Shown: piece after piece, positions 45,546 through 58,740 of the stretch
Layout: every line of letters begins with the position of its first letter
Numbering within the stretch: the stretch's first letter is position 1
Source of the DNA: Trogon surrucura
Lineage: Eukaryota > Chordata > Aves > Trogoniformes > Trogonidae
DNA: 64,000 nucleotides
Direction: 5' to 3'
NCBI GenBank assembly: GCA_020746105.1
Contig: CM036658.1
Span: 28,049,099 to 28,113,098, forward strand
The notes under the pieces: model-generated
Databases searched by the model: none
What the model was told of the DNA's origin: nothing
What the model saw: only the letters and a program-made list of their open reading frames with translations
Translations under genes and position numbers: made by a program

Positions 45546-48500
45546 CTCCTAGAACATATGTTAAGCAGAAACCCTCATGCTTCACTTCTGTTTTCTCTAG
45601 TTCTTCTTGACTGGTTTCTCTACTAAACTCTCAATGGGCATGCAGACAGATCTAGTAAAAATCTAATGTTTTAAGCTGAACTCAGTGATATTTTGTGTCC
45701 AGTCCTTTTCTTGGCCTTCAAAGATGTAGGTGGAGCTTCAGCAAGTGATGCTGGATCTCGGACCAGTGATGGACATCATAATGTCGTAAATGTACCTGGG
45801 AAACTCTAGTAAAGGGTATTTGGGTATACGGAACCTCTGCTGATAGTAAATTATTTGCCAGAACATTTGTTTAGACATTGTGGTAAACTGTCAATAGGAA
45901 GAGTGACTGTCAGGTTTGAAGGAAAACACAACGCCCCAAACATACCTATGCAAGGGAAAATAGACTCATTTCATACATTCCTGCATTTTGCAATCTGGGC
46001 TAGATTCAATTTAAAATTTAAAAATCGTATCTTAAAATTAATCTATGAACAGGAAATTGTAGATTAAGCAACTCTAGGGAAAGCTGTCGTTATCTGTCTC
46101 GGTGCTAGAAGTCAGACAAGCTGAGCAGAACTGTTAAAAGTCTATGCGTTTTTCAATGGCAGGTTGTTGAAAATTCCTTAGCACCTATAATTCTACAAAT
46201 GTCTATCTTAAAAATCCTTGTTGTGTGTATTGTACGATCAAGTTGCTGTTGAGATAAAAAAGAACTTTGAAATCAAAGACTTACAGACCAGAGTGGGAAG
46301 AAGACAGTTAAAGAAATGGTCAAATAGTCAGGTTAGTACTGCATGGATGTCCAAACAATAATTTGAGCTTTCCCTATCACAGTTACTTGTACTGGAACTA
46401 ATGTGCTTTCCAGAAAATATGCCAGATAATTACTTTTGCTAGTCTGCTGACCATTCTGCTTTCTGGAAATCAAATATATTCAATACTTTTTTTGTCTATT
46501 TCTGTACTTCTGAGAAGTTAAGCCTGACTCTAGCAATAAATAAGACACATTAGGCCATTTTAGTCAAATTAGAGAGAAACATACAGAAAAAAATTGTTTC
46601 CAGGATGTACGCATCTACTAGCCCACAAATATCATAGTCTGAACATTGGAAAAACCCCAATATTATTTTGTGACTAGATGAGAAAAGTATACATTCCTTG
46701 CTATTAGTAATTTAGACAACCTGATTCAGTATGTAGCATATGATGAGGGACTGATAGTTGTTGACTTTCCATGTCAGCAAGTGTAGAGCCCTCACTAATA
46801 AATGAGGAGAGAATGTCAATGATGTTGGCAGGAAATGGCCAGTCATATAGCTGACAGCCAGTCTTGGCAAGGAATACATGTAATGGTTTGGTATTGCAAG
46901 CTGTTTGTAGTTAGCATTACCAAAGCTGCCACCCAATTGCTTTGTAAGGTCTGCTGACAGGCAGTAATCTAATCTGGCCTCCCATTTGTTCTTTGTTTTT
47001 ATCTGCTAAATGCATCTTTCCCATGGTTGACTTGCGTGCTATTTGAAATCTGAACATTGCATTCAGTCTTGTGGACGTAGAATAACAGAGGTGGTATAAT
47101 CAAAATCATGTAGAGCTGGGATTCTGGCAACAATTTTTCATGAAGATATGTTCAGATTTCAAAATAAGCTTACTTTAAAAAGTGAAGGAAATGTGTTTGC
47201 ATTATTTTTTTCTCATAAATTTCCAGAAAATGTCAAGTTGAAGTTTGAAACTAGGGAAGTTTTCCATCATACTGAATTCTAAATAGATATGAGAGATAGA
47301 CTGGAGGAAACTTTGAGTCTATAACTGCAGGTGCAGTGGAAAACAGATTTGAGGTTATTTGCTTGATCAAAAGACAAAACTGGGTTATATGAGTTATGCA
47401 TGAACAAGTTAACTCGCATAAGACATATTCTTTGGTAAGATTCTGCAAATTATGTTCATATTTACTGACTTTATCTTTTTGTTGGCAAAACTGTTGGCTT
47501 AAGATTCATCAGGGAAGAAGAGTCAACAAGTTCTACGCCTTTGGTTTGCTTGAAAATAGTTATTTCTGGTAAATAAGTAATATTAATCTGCTGTGCATTT
47601 TTTTCCAGAAAGTGTCTGGTGTCTAGTGTGAAGAGTGATAAATTGGCTTAATTTCCTTGCTCCTCCAGAGGCTTCCTGTGTGTTGATAGTGTATTTGGTT
47701 AGGACTAGCTCAAGAAAAAGTATAGTGTATCAAAAATTTTTTTCTAACAAACTTCAGCTGTCTATACAGTTCCCAAAGCAGCCAGTTCAGTAGAGCCAAA
47801 CCTTGTAACTGCCATTTTTTTCGCATGTGAATTTCCCCTGCTGCAGTGCTTTTGGCCCCGCACATGTGCCCAGATGTGACTAGCTCCTGTTAGTATGTAG
47901 CAGCTTAGCGTTCATGACAGCGTCCCGCTGATATCCCACACCAGGCGTTGTATAACTATTCCCTATAAAATGAAATGGACTTAGCTGTTTTTTTTTACTT
48001 CGTCTCCAAATTGTCTTTATCTTGGTGGGAAAGATGTTTACCAGGAGGTGGGAGATGCAGGGTCATTTTTGTCATGTGGTGAAGGCAAGTGACTTTGAGT
48101 TTTCTCCAGCAGCAAATCTTCTCTTCAAAGTGATGCTATGAGGGCCACAATGAAGTGGTGTTTGCATATCTTGCTTGGGGCTGTGTCTTCTTTCCACCCT
48201 GTGGTCCCCTGAGAGTAAGACTCCCTGTTTCACCTGTGTTTCTGCCTTTCATAATGACACAAAACCAAGGGATAGAAATGTACTCACTGTGTTAGTGAAG
48301 ATACTGTGAAAACAGAGATTGTGAAAAAATTCATTTCTTGAAGAGTAGACATCCGTCTGTCAAATCTAAGTTTAGTCGATTTTGTCGACAGTTCTCAAGT
48401 CTGCCAGGATATGCCTTCTTTTCTTGAATGAGCACAGCTGATAAAGGTGTTCAACCTTGGGAAGTGCTTTTACTCTAGTGTTAGGGGGCTGCTAAGTAAT

Positions 48501-49100
48501 CTGAATCTATTACGCAGAACTAGCAATATTTAAAGCACTGCTGGTAACACAGCTTTTGACAGGGTTCTTTTTCTTGACCTGGAAATACCAAGAATCAGTT
48601 GGGTGAAGCCTCTGGGCATAAGGAAAAAATTCCTTTTCTGAGACAGCACAAATCCTCAGGTAACATAAATATTTTCACAAAAACCCCATTAATACATAAA
48701 GGTAAAATGGTATTCTGAAGTTCAACTTTGAAAAATGTTCTTATGAACACTTTATAAATAAACACCAGAATCTAAATGATTGTATAAAATAATCTTAACA
48801 GGTAAAACAAAGAACGAAACTATCCCTGATCCCTTATCTTTTGCCAAGCTATTACTATTGACTAACTCAGTAGGAAAATATACAACGATTTTAATGCAAA
48901 TTACAAACCATTATCTACAATTTATTTTTCTTTGATTATTTACTACCAGATATCACATGGACATTAAAGCATCAAAGCATACATTCGCAATTAAGAGCCG
49001 ATAAAGAAAATGCCATCAGTCCTAGATAAAAGTAAAGTTTTTTCACTCTTTGGTGGAGTAAGAAGTGTAAGTGGTATTTGGTGTTTGGGAGAAAGGAGAG

Positions 49101-49455
49101 AAAATCATAGAATCATAGAATGTTGGGGGTTGGAAGGGACCTCTGGAGATCATCTAGTCCAAGCCCCCTGCCAGAGAAGGATCCCCTAGGGCAGCCACAC
49201 AGGAACGCATCCAGGTGGGGTTTGAAAGTCTCCAGAGAAGGAGACTCCACAACCTCTCTGGGCAGCTTGTGCCAGTGCTCCCTCACCCTCACAGTAAAGA
49301 AATTTTTCCTCACGTTGAGGTGGATCTTCCTATATTCTAGCTTAAACCCATTTTTCCTTGTTCTATTACTGGACACCACTGAGAAGATATTTTTTCCTTC
49401 TCCTTGACACCCACCCCTCAGATATTTGTATAAGTTAATAAGGTCCCTCTTAATG
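49101..49455 (-). mobile_element. CR1 3' end (minus strand)
   Basis: The tail AAAATCATAGAATCATAGAA (49101-49120) is followed by the antisense 3' UTR (GGTTGGAAGGGACCTCTGGA). The minus-strand frame at 49113-49478 reads NVRKNFFTVRVREHWHKLPR and [20 protein letters not shown] without a stop, so this fragment is only moderately old. Its C-terminus resembles the young copies, suggesting a related subfamily. It is 5'-truncated close to RDLINLYKYLRGG. Confidence 0.93.
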
Positions 49456-51924
49456 AGACCAATTAAATGTATTCTCATGGATATACTAATTGTATTGTGA
49501 AATATGGATTAGGAGAGTCTCATCCATGAGAATAATATATTTTTAATGCAAACTCCAGAGGAAGTCTCCTATTTTGCAGTGTTCTTGTGGTACTGACAGG
49601 ATAATTAGATAGGCAGCTGACACAATATAATTTGATCTATTTATATTATTTCTTTTTTTTTTTTTTTGCTACAGTTTTTCTGTTTTCATTCTTAATACAG
49701 GTGTTGTCTGATCCTTCTTGAAAGGGTGAGGCACATCTCCCCTCTTCAGTGGAGTGTCTGCGGCATTTGTGTTTCTCTTGCACCTGCTGAAGTCTTCTCT
49801 TTTGTGTCTCCTTAGTCCACAAGATCTTGAGGAAGTTAGGCATTGATGGGGAGGGTTGCTTGCAACAGGCATATCTCCACATTTTAGTGGCCTCTTAAAA
49901 TAAATAAATTAAGCCTTCCTTTGTCTAATCCAAAACATATGTTTCCCTATAGGAACTGTTTCTTTTCAAAATTTATCCCTCTTTTCTTAGCTCAACGGAA
50001 AAGCAAATGTCACCCAAGCCCAAAAGAACTTTTCCACATCACAGATCTATTGTTGAAAGTACATCAGAGCTTCTCAATAATAAAATTCCAGAAATGGCAA
50101 CTAAGATGAAATACAGATATATGAGTGTGGTTTTGTCCCTTTGTGCCTGTAGATTTTTTCCAATCAATGAAAATGTTAACAACAAAATAAATCTGTGTTT
50201 GATTGGAGAAATGTGTTCTTTTTAGAACTCTTGAAGAAGCAATAGTGAATTGTAAGATTCTGTCAGTTTTGCTGGCTAAAGAGGAATTCCAGGACAACAC
50301 AGCTGTTTTGGCTTAGTAATTGTGACCCTAAACCTTTTTGAGAAATGCCAGAATTTTGTCTTGAACTTCATGTGTTCATGCATGACAACCGGGATGAGAA
50401 CTATACATAGAAAACAGGGGAGAATGAGAACAGGCAGGGAAGGAAGAGAGAAAAGTACCAAAATGGCATTGCATTTGCTTTACTGATTGATGGTCTGCTT
50501 CTCATCTACTTGACTTATTCTCATCTCATTAGAGGTTATAGAGTATGATCTACCACAGCTATGAAACTAAGATGATGTAAAGCACCCTTGGGAAAGGCCC
50601 TTCTGGTATGAAAGTTTTCCAACAAATAGTCTTGGAAAAGTAACTGAACCACATTGTTCTTCCCATGCTTTATGCTTGGAGGAAAAAACTAGACCCCAAA
50701 TTGGTCAGAATGTAGCAGTTCAAGAAAATGAGTTATACATTTTAAGAGAAAAATTTCTATTTGCCTTTACATGAAAACCAGAATGGGCTGGAACTAAAAA
50801 GTACTGAGTAGTTCTTCCAAGTAGTGCAGTCTAATTGACAATGCCTATGTTCAGACCTTGACTGCAGTAAAATATTAGCTGTGAATCTGGCAAGTATTTT
50901 ATATTTTTTTTATTATTATAATGCAATCATTATCCAAAATTCCAGCAGAAATCTAGTTTCCTGCAGAAGACAATAGGTCAAGAGTAGTTACTTAAATTAA
51001 GAATGTGTTGAACCTAATTAATGACTCTTTGTTGACTCCTCTGGGGACAGTGGAGTTAACTCCAGGGGCAGCTTATAATGGATCAGCTGAATTATCCTTT
51101 GCATAATATTAATGTCACTCATTTAATTTGACTTTCCATACAATGAAGTAACTAAGAACATTTATACACTTGTATTAATATACATCTGTGCAAAGATAGA
51201 TTTGGATTTTATTTTCACCTTAAAGGTGAAAAATTGAATGTTCGCAGATTTTATGCTTCTCATTTTCACTTGAAAATGGCTGTTTAGAAGAAGAAAAAAA
51301 GGGGGAGAAAAGTTTTCAATGTGTTGCAAATCATAAAGCACATTGTGCCAGATATGATGTTTCAGAAACTGGCAGTGACAGCTACTTGTGTGATTTTGAC
51401 CTTCTATTTATCTATCATGTTGTCCAACATTTGCTGCTGGCTTCCCCAGTGAGATACAACTTGGAGCCCCAAGTTGCATTTTAACTCTTGATGTCCTCCT
51501 GACCTTGAATGAATCAAGAGGCGTGGGGGCAGGTTTCAGCTTTTCAAACTGAATTCAGGGAACTGAGCTAGAAGATTTTTACACAGTTCCATCACAACGT
51601 GGTGTTTGAATTCAGAGCTGACTCAGAACATGGTGTTTTATGACAGCATGGTACTGTTGAGGCAAAAGCCATGGATATATTCATTTTGAAAATAACCGAA
51701 AAACCCGCCATCAATAACAAAACTTACAGTATTGCTGAATCTGACCCATTTGCTTAAGCTGTTTAGCTGAAACACTAGGTATAATTTAGCCTGATTGTTA
51801 CAAGTTAATCTGCTGGGCTGACTCTGTGTGACAGAGTACCATTTTCTTAAAGCAGGCAACAGGCTTTCTCTTCAGAAATTATGTTCTGTCCTTAGAGCTG
51901 AATGAGAACGAAACCTATTTCAAC
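49456..51924. other. No gene seen: AT-rich DNA
   Basis: T15 at 49653-49667. No coding frame or transposon recognised. Confidence 0.5.
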
Positions 51925-52040
51925 TTGATCAGCCCTGAGTTGGTCAGGTAGTTGGACTAGATGATGGTTGCAGGTCCCTTCCCACTGAGATAGCCTATTC
52001 TATTCTATTCTAGTCTAGTCTAGTCTAGTCTAGTCTATTC
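51925..52040 (+). mobile_element. Short CR1 3' tail with pentamer repeat
   Basis: TTGGTCAGGTAGTTGGACTA, GATGATGGTTGCAGGTCCCT and TCCCACTGAGATAGCC form a CR1 3' UTR of a subfamily whose tail is a 5-bp repeat. The tail is TATTC x3, TAGTC x5, then TATTC (51996-52040). Only the last 70 bp or so of the element precede the repeat. Confidence 0.8.
51996..52040. repeat. Pentanucleotide microsatellite, TATTC and TAGTC units
   Basis: Nine perfect 5-bp units in three blocks: 3 TATTC, 5 TAGTC, 1 TATTC. The middle block probably arose from one T-to-G change spread by slippage. Confidence 0.93.
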
Positions 52041-54725
52041 TTTCTAAAGATGTTTGAATGGTTTAAGGAAGTGAGATTTGGAGTTCACAGCTGTGGATGG
52101 GAAGCAATAACATTTTATGTGTTATAAATGGCACAAATAGAAAAAAAATGATCAGTGTTTGTCCTTCCACAGTGGGTTTTTTGTGTGTGTGTTGTTTTTT
52201 TTTTTTCCGATTTAGGCACTTGTTTCAGCCAAATTTGTGACATGCTCACTTCCGTCAGGATTTACATTTGTTACGTTTATGTTGTCTTAATGCCAACCTA
52301 GTGCAGATGAATATACTGGAGATATTAAAAAGAACCCCAACAGCATAATACACAGCACAAAGGACATGTAAAATATTCAGTGTGTTATATATGTAGCTGG
52401 AGCTGTAAGTATCCAAAGGAGAAGGCAAGAGTTTGATATCTTGCATTGGGACTGTGTTTCCTTTACACAGCAATAAATTTACTTATATATTCATTAGATT
52501 AGTAGCTCTTGTACAGTTGCCATGGGGTAAATGAACATTCACTTATGACTTTTTTCCTCTTACTTGGAAGAAAATTGAGAGAATGTTAATTGTTGATAAG
52601 GTAATTTAGATTGGAAATGTGTTGTACTGTATTGGTAACTATTTAGTGACATTTTAACTGTTTCTAATAAGAGGCTAACTTTGCTGTTATTTTCCTCAGT
52701 ATATCACATAAGGTAAGCATGCAGTAAATGTTACATCTGTTTCTAGCATTAGCCAGGAGATTTGTTCTTTTATGAGTTGATTTTTTGCATAGGAGAGAAT
52801 GAGCAGTTGAAAAATAAAAGGATTTTTCCTTAGTTTGCAAATGTCTAAAGGCAGTTCTGATTAGTTCTGGATTCTTTTGAACCTCCATCATTTGAAACAG
52901 CTCAGAACTTTAATTCAACCATTTGTCAGACTTGATGGAACATCAAACAATCAAATGAAAATACATGAAAAACACATGTTTAAAAAAGCATCCACATGTG
53001 CAAAAACTCCTTTAATGGTGCTAATCATCTCTTCCGTAAACCCTAGGTTTTATGTATTTCCAATGCAATATCAGATTCAAATCTGTAGTAACAAAATGAT
53101 AAACAACTAAAATTTAATAAAGCAGTATATTTGACATGACATACTCTATTAATGTTAAAATTCAGGTTTTATTGATTTCAGTTGTTTACTTCCTCTTTTT
53201 CCAGCACCTGAACTTTGTAAAGGGTACTTGTGACCTTTTATTTGTGCCCATTCAACACTTCTGTGTAAATTAGTTGCATATGTACATTTCTGCATGCTTT
53301 CTACTTGTACATGTAAATATGGTAGAGTTCTTTTGTGCTTTCATGAGAATGGGATTTTAGAAATGTAGCATTGCTGCAGGAAATACATTTGATTGCAACA
53401 TGCTTGATTTGTTTATATGCAGCTGGAAGGTAATGCTTTAAAATCTGGTGTTGATTCTGTATGGAAAAAATATACAAAATATATTGATAATCTGTTCCTA
53501 CCAAATTGTTTTGGAGGGGCTTGCTTATTTGTATTATTTTGTCTTCTGTGAGGTGGAGATTTTATTGTGCAGGTGGATGATCAGGTAAGGGGGAATCTTT
53601 GTTTCATTTGCGAATGTGGAACCTGTATTCTGAAAATTCCTTGCCTTGTTTCCTTTCCTACAGCTCATTAAACATATCCCAGGTTTTATCATCTAACTGA
53701 AATTTTCTACTGTAACCCTCTCGGAATGTGAAATTCAAAGTCCTTTCTTGGGGATGTGAAAGTGCTGCAGTAGTCATTGGTATTGTGGTGCTGGTAGTTG
53801 TGGTGTTATTCTCTCTGCCCCCCTTGCAGTTTTGGGAAAGTGGAGAATGCAGAGAACTAAGGTTTGTTCTGCTTTTCAAAATTCCAAATGCTCTTGAAGT
53901 TCCCGTGGAAATACATTATATCATTACTAGATTATTTGCTATTACAAGATATTTTTTCCACCTCAGCCCACTCAAAATAAGGTATATAAAAAGAATATAA
54001 ATATAAATATAACAATCATGTTGTCAAGTATTAGGAAACATTAGCCTGAAGGTCATACATGTATACATTCTCAAGCTTTTTTCAACCTTTCTAGGCTTTA
54101 TAAAAAAGTCTTTCACATTCATCTGAACAAGTGGTGTTTTCTAGCACTGAGACATTTCAAGAGTAGCTGTTAAACTCCGACAAAATATGCAAGTGAAAAA
54201 AAATTGTGTTACTGGATATCGGAGAATAGAGGAGCCAAGAAAATTTGTTTGAATTAAATTCATTTGTAGAGGTAAAAGGCATCATGGGTGCACACTACAG
54301 GTCTTTGTGTTTTTAAATCAGTGCAGATTAGTGTGCTCCGTGTTCACTGGTGGTAACAGTTTTCTGGATGTGTCTAATGTGTGTAAATCTGATTGCCAGG
54401 GAGCAGGAGAATCCTTCTGGATTCCCTGAATGTCTGTTCTGTGTTAAAAAGAATGTAAAATATTAATGTATACAGAAAACTTCAAACCACAGAAAGAAAA
54501 TAACAGTTGAAAAAACAGCTATGTCATTTTATTACTGTGTTTGTTCCTGCGTAATTTTAACCAGGATTATTTTGTTTGTCAAGCCCAAACTATATTTAGC
54601 TTAAAGAAGGAAATAATTTGGTTTGCATATGTTTTGTGTCTTACGTGAAACCCAAGATTTAGTCAGGGTTTAAAGTTTAATTTACTCTTTTCTTTTCAGA
54701 GGAACTAGATGCATTTTGCTATAGG

Positions 54726-54743
54726 AAAAAAAAAAAAAAAAAA
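54726..54743. repeat. A18 homopolymer
   Basis: Eighteen A followed by GAGAGAAATTAAAAAAAG; part of a longer purine-rich stretch to about 54790. Confidence 0.9.
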
Positions 54744-56382
54744 GAGAGAAATTAAAAAAAGTTCCAAACAACTTTAAGAAAAAAAAAAGATGAAACGAAG
54801 ATCTTTAACTTCTTGTGCAGCTGCTAATTCATCAAACCTTATCTTTGCACACAAGCTTTGGCCATAAAAATAGTCATTTCCTTTATCCATCATGTCATAT
54901 TTTAACAGAGGCTAAAAATAACACAACGTAAGGCAGGATATTGACACAATGAAAACATTTTGCATTTCCAACATTTGGAATATATTAACCTTGCAGTCTG
55001 CTTTCCATGCAAAGGTGTTGTGTTGGTTTCCCTAACCTCGGAGCAGTGTTAGAAGAATTGCACCCAAGCTTGGTTACCAGAATAATATAAATATTACTTC
55101 ATGCTCTTGGAATATCTTATTGCGATTGCTGCAACTTCGTGTATTTAGTGGTTTGTTTTTTTTTTCCAGAATACTGAGTACTGATGAGCTTTATTCTAGA
55201 AAAATCATTGTATTCCACTCTGAACTCTTTGCTGTTATACTGTTGTACTAGTCTGAGCTGTATACGCAAAGGCAAGTTTAATTATTTAAAAAATATGTAT
55301 ACATGACCATTGAAACTTTTCAACAGCTGAAAGTAAGTATCCTGAGACTAAGTATATTATTATAAAACCACCTGGGAGCCGAGCTATTTTGTAGAAAGAA
55401 AGAAAAACTGCAGAGAATGAAACCCTTTTACTTCTTAGTAGCATTTTGGAACTCATACCAAGGCAGCGCTGGTTGGGAGAGTTTGTTTCAACATGAGGGT
55501 AGAGACCACATTCTTATGCATTTGGTCTTTCTCAGCTTTGCTTCGTGCTAACAATCACCTCACAGAAATCACTTACTGACTGCACTCTGTTAGGTGTCTG
55601 CTGCACACAGCTGAAGGGCAAACAGAGCTTTTTGTGGCTTAATTAGAGTGAATGGAGCTTTGCCCTCTTTAGGATTTCATTCCTGACTCTAAAAGCATAC
55701 TAAGGCTCCTTTGTGTGTCCACTTGGAAAAGAATTTTCATGTTAGTTAACCTTACACAATGATGTAGGCAAAAATACTTAGATGAATTTGAATATTTTGT
55801 TCTAGTGCATCACTGATACTGGGTAAATTTGTAGGTTTGCCATAATAATCTACATCATGCATCCAGGAGGAGGTGTTGAGTACCTCAAAAGCTGATCTAG
55901 CAATGTCTTTACCACACGACCTCTGAACAAAAAGATACAGCTTGAGAAATAATAGATTTAAACCATAGCAGTGAAGACCTGTAGAACCAGTAGAGCTTGT
56001 CTAATCCTGTAGAAATTATTAAGTGCTGCAGGAATTTGTCTGGTAGAAATCTTGAACAGAAAGAGACAACTTAGAAATATTCTGTAGGATATCAGTCTAG
56101 GAAATGCATTAAAAACTAAGGGCTGTGCAAAGCAAAACTTTTGTCTCCATTTTGCTTGCCAATGTGTAAATTCCTGTGGAAGTAGCCCATTCCATAGTGA
56201 GACATTTAGTAAACAAAGTTGTGATCTACTCTTCTTTTCTGCTTGAAGGTCCGGAAATGAGACTAGAGTTCAATTATGATCTGGAAGATAAACTAAGGAC
56301 TCATCACTTCATTTTGGGGCATATGTGCTTTTATTGAAGGCTCAATTTATCAGCCCTGTTTTGTTTGTGAGGTTTTTTGGTG

Positions 56383-56403
56383 TTTTTTTTTTTTTTTTTT
56401 TTT
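56383..56403. repeat. T21 homopolymer
   Basis: Twenty-one consecutive T inside a T/G-rich stretch. Confidence 0.9.
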
Positions 56404-57089
56404 GTCCTGTTGGTAGTGGGTTCTTTTGTGGGGAACTAAAAAAGGAGAGAGAAGAAATCCCATCCTCTAAACCTCTATAAACCCTATACTTTCAAATTAT
56501 ATTGTGTTGTAGCTATGCTTCACAGACCACACACTTCAAAGGAATTTCTACTGTAGCCACTGCAGCCTACCGTGTAGCTCCTCATTTCATGCTGATCTTT
56601 CACAGTAAGGCCTAACTTATTTACACTGTATTTAATGACATGCAATACCTCATTTCTGAATAGATGCAAACAGGCAGCAAATTGGAAATACAAGCTAAAG
56701 AGATACAGGTGGGTGTTACTACATAAACAGAATTCCATTATCTGAAATTACAATTATAACACCCCTCAATAATCTCTGATTCTGCCATATTATCATACGA
56801 CAGATGTATATTGCTGTGATTTCTCTAGTGATGCTCACTGTTCCTTCCTTGTCAGCTTTAATAGCAAAGAAACTAGACAGACTAAATTGAAATGATTTAT
56901 CCTCTATGAATGTTATAGTCAAAGCACACTGTCACAGTAACAGGTTAGACTTTCTCCTGCAATCAAGTTAGCACACACAACAGGATTTTTATGCTTGGAA
57001 CCACGTCACGTTTCATGGTGTCAGTGATACTATTATGTTTTACAGGGTGACTTTCATGAGGCCACTCCCTCTGTCCTCCTTCTTTCTAC

Positions 57090-58650
57090 GAGCCCTGTTC
57101 CCCTGAGGCCCCAGAGGAAGTCAGGGCAGTGGAGGAGTTTGCTTTAGTCGATGAGGACGGTGTTAGGGACCAATTAAGCAATCTGGACATCCAGAAATCC
57201 ATGGGTCCAGACGGGATACATCCACGGGTGCTGAGGGAGCTGGCTGATGTCATTGCTAGACCACTCTCCATCATCTTTGCCAAGTCTTGGGAGACAGGAG
57301 AGGTGCCTGAGGATTGGAGGGAAGCAAATGTCACTCCAGTCTTCAAAAAGGGCAAGAAGAAGGACCCGGGTAACTATAGACTGGTCAACCTCACCTCCAT
57401 CCCTGGGAAAGTGATGGAACGACTTATCCTTGGTGCCATCTCAAGACATATCAAGGATAAGAGGGTCATTAGAGACAGTCAACATGGCTTCACCAAAGGG
57501 AAGTTGTGCTTGACTAACCTCATAGCCTTTTATGAGGATATAACAAGGTGGATAGATGATGGCCGAGCGGTGGATGTGGTCTACCTTGACTTCAGTAAAG
57601 CATTTGACACAGTCTCCCACAGCATCCTTGCTGCTAAACTGAGGAAGTGTGGTCTAGACTCTCGGGTAGTGAGGTGGACTGTGAACTGGCTAAGGGAAAG
57701 AAGCCAGAGAGTCGTGGTCAATGGGGCGGAGTCTGGTTGGAGGCCTGTATCCAGTGGAGTCCCTCAAGGGTCGGTACTGGGACCAGTATTATTCAATATA
57801 TTCATCGATGACTTGGATGAGGGACTAGAGAGTACTATCAGCAAGTTTGGTGATGACACCAAGCTGGGAGGAGTGGCTGACACACCAGAAGGCTGTGCTG
57901 CCATCCAGCGAGACCTGGACAGGCTGGAGGGTTGGGTGGGGAAAAATTTAATGAAATACAACAAGGGTAAATGTAGGGTCTTGCATCTGGGTAGGAACAA
58001 CCTCGGGTTCCAGTATAAGTTGGGGAATGACTTATTAGAGAGTAGTGTAGGGGAAAGGGACCTGGGAGTCTTGGTGGACAGCAGGATGACCATGAGCCAT
58101 CACTGTGCCCTTGTGGCCAGGAAGGCCAATGGCATCCTGGGGTGTATTAGAAGAGGGGGTGGTTAGTAGGTCGAGAGAGGTTCTCCTTCCCCTCTGCTCT
58201 GCCCTGGTGAGACCCCATCTGGAATATTGTGTCCAGTTCTGGGCCCCTCAGTTCAAGAAAGACAGGGAACTGCTTGAGAGAGGTCAGCACAGGGCAACTA
58301 GGATGATGAAGGGAGTGGAGCATCTCCCTTATGAGGAAAGGCTGAGGGAGCTGGGGCTCTTTAGTTTGGAGAGGAGGAGACTGAGGGGTGACCTCATTAA
58401 TGTTTACAAACATATCAAGGGTGAGTGTCACGAGGATGGAGCCAGGCTCTTCTCGGTGACAACCACTGATAGGACAAGGGGTAATGGGCTGAAACTGGAA
58501 CATAAGAGGTTCTGCTTAAACTCGAGAAGAAACTTCTTCTCAGTGAGGGTGACGGAACACTGGAACAGGCTGCCCAGAGAGGCTGTGGAGTCTCCTTCTC
58601 TGGAGACATTCAAGACCTGCCTGGACATGTTCCTGTGTAGCATATTCTAG
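57090..58650 (+). pseudogene. CR1 ORF2 remnant: RT and C-terminus, one frameshift
   Basis: The first frame is open from the truncation point to a stop at 58164-58166; the GTG at 57129 is an internal codon, not a start. It carries the whole [21 protein letters not shown] and FGDD, where the intact copy has FADD; both Asp residues remain. At 58153-58159 a run reads GAGGGGG, while the other copy has GGGGGG, so one extra base shifts the frame and gives RRGGG-stop. The shifted frame then continues without a stop as [12 protein letters not shown] to [15 protein letters not shown] at 58650. This is otherwise well preserved. Lacking an endonuclease and a promoter, it is dead on arrival as an element. 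Confidence 0.93.
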
Positions 58651-58740
58651 GCATTCCTGCTGTGGCAGGGGGATTGGACTTGATGATCTTTCGAGGTCCC
58701 TTCCAATCCCTAACATTCTGTGATTCTGTGATTCTATGAT
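57090..58740 (+). mobile_element. Young CR1, 5'-truncated, same subfamily as the copy at 1-3632
   Basis: From 57090 this follows the young CR1 from its position 1982 to the end with scattered single-base differences, including the same 3' UTR. The tail is ATTCTGTG, ATTCTGTG, ATTCTATG. 5' truncation removed ORF1, the endonuclease and most of the linker. TCCTCCTTCTTT (57074-57085), just upstream, nearly repeats as TCCTCCTTTCTTT (58741-58753), right after the tail, and could be a target-site duplication with one base changed. Five untemplated bases would then lie between the left copy and the element. Confidence 0.95.

Larger units (their letters stand above)
41844..49100. other. No confirmed gene: AT-rich DNA with one possible exon
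   Basis: Contains the acceptor-like candidate at 42448-42608 and a SINE-like trace at 45425-45545. The 43440-43690 and 46700-46960 stretches have mixed composition and could be regulatory, but nothing in the sequence proves it. Confidence 0.45.
52041..57089. other. No gene seen: AT-rich DNA
   Basis: A18 at 54726-54743 and T21 at 56383-56403. Near 54912-54921 lies CTAAAAATAA, a perfect MEF2-type site by consensus, in a stretch (54780-54930) of mixed composition. No gene or transposon is recognised. Confidence 0.45.

Noticed and set aside
49653..49667. T15 as the tail of a minus-strand retrocopy
   Set aside because: The minus-strand sequence upstream of it (49669-49882) shows only short open frames with no protein that I recognise.
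53202..53270. Short open frame behind TTTTTCCAG
   Set aside because: Only about 23 codons with a weak donor; expected by chance at this AT content.
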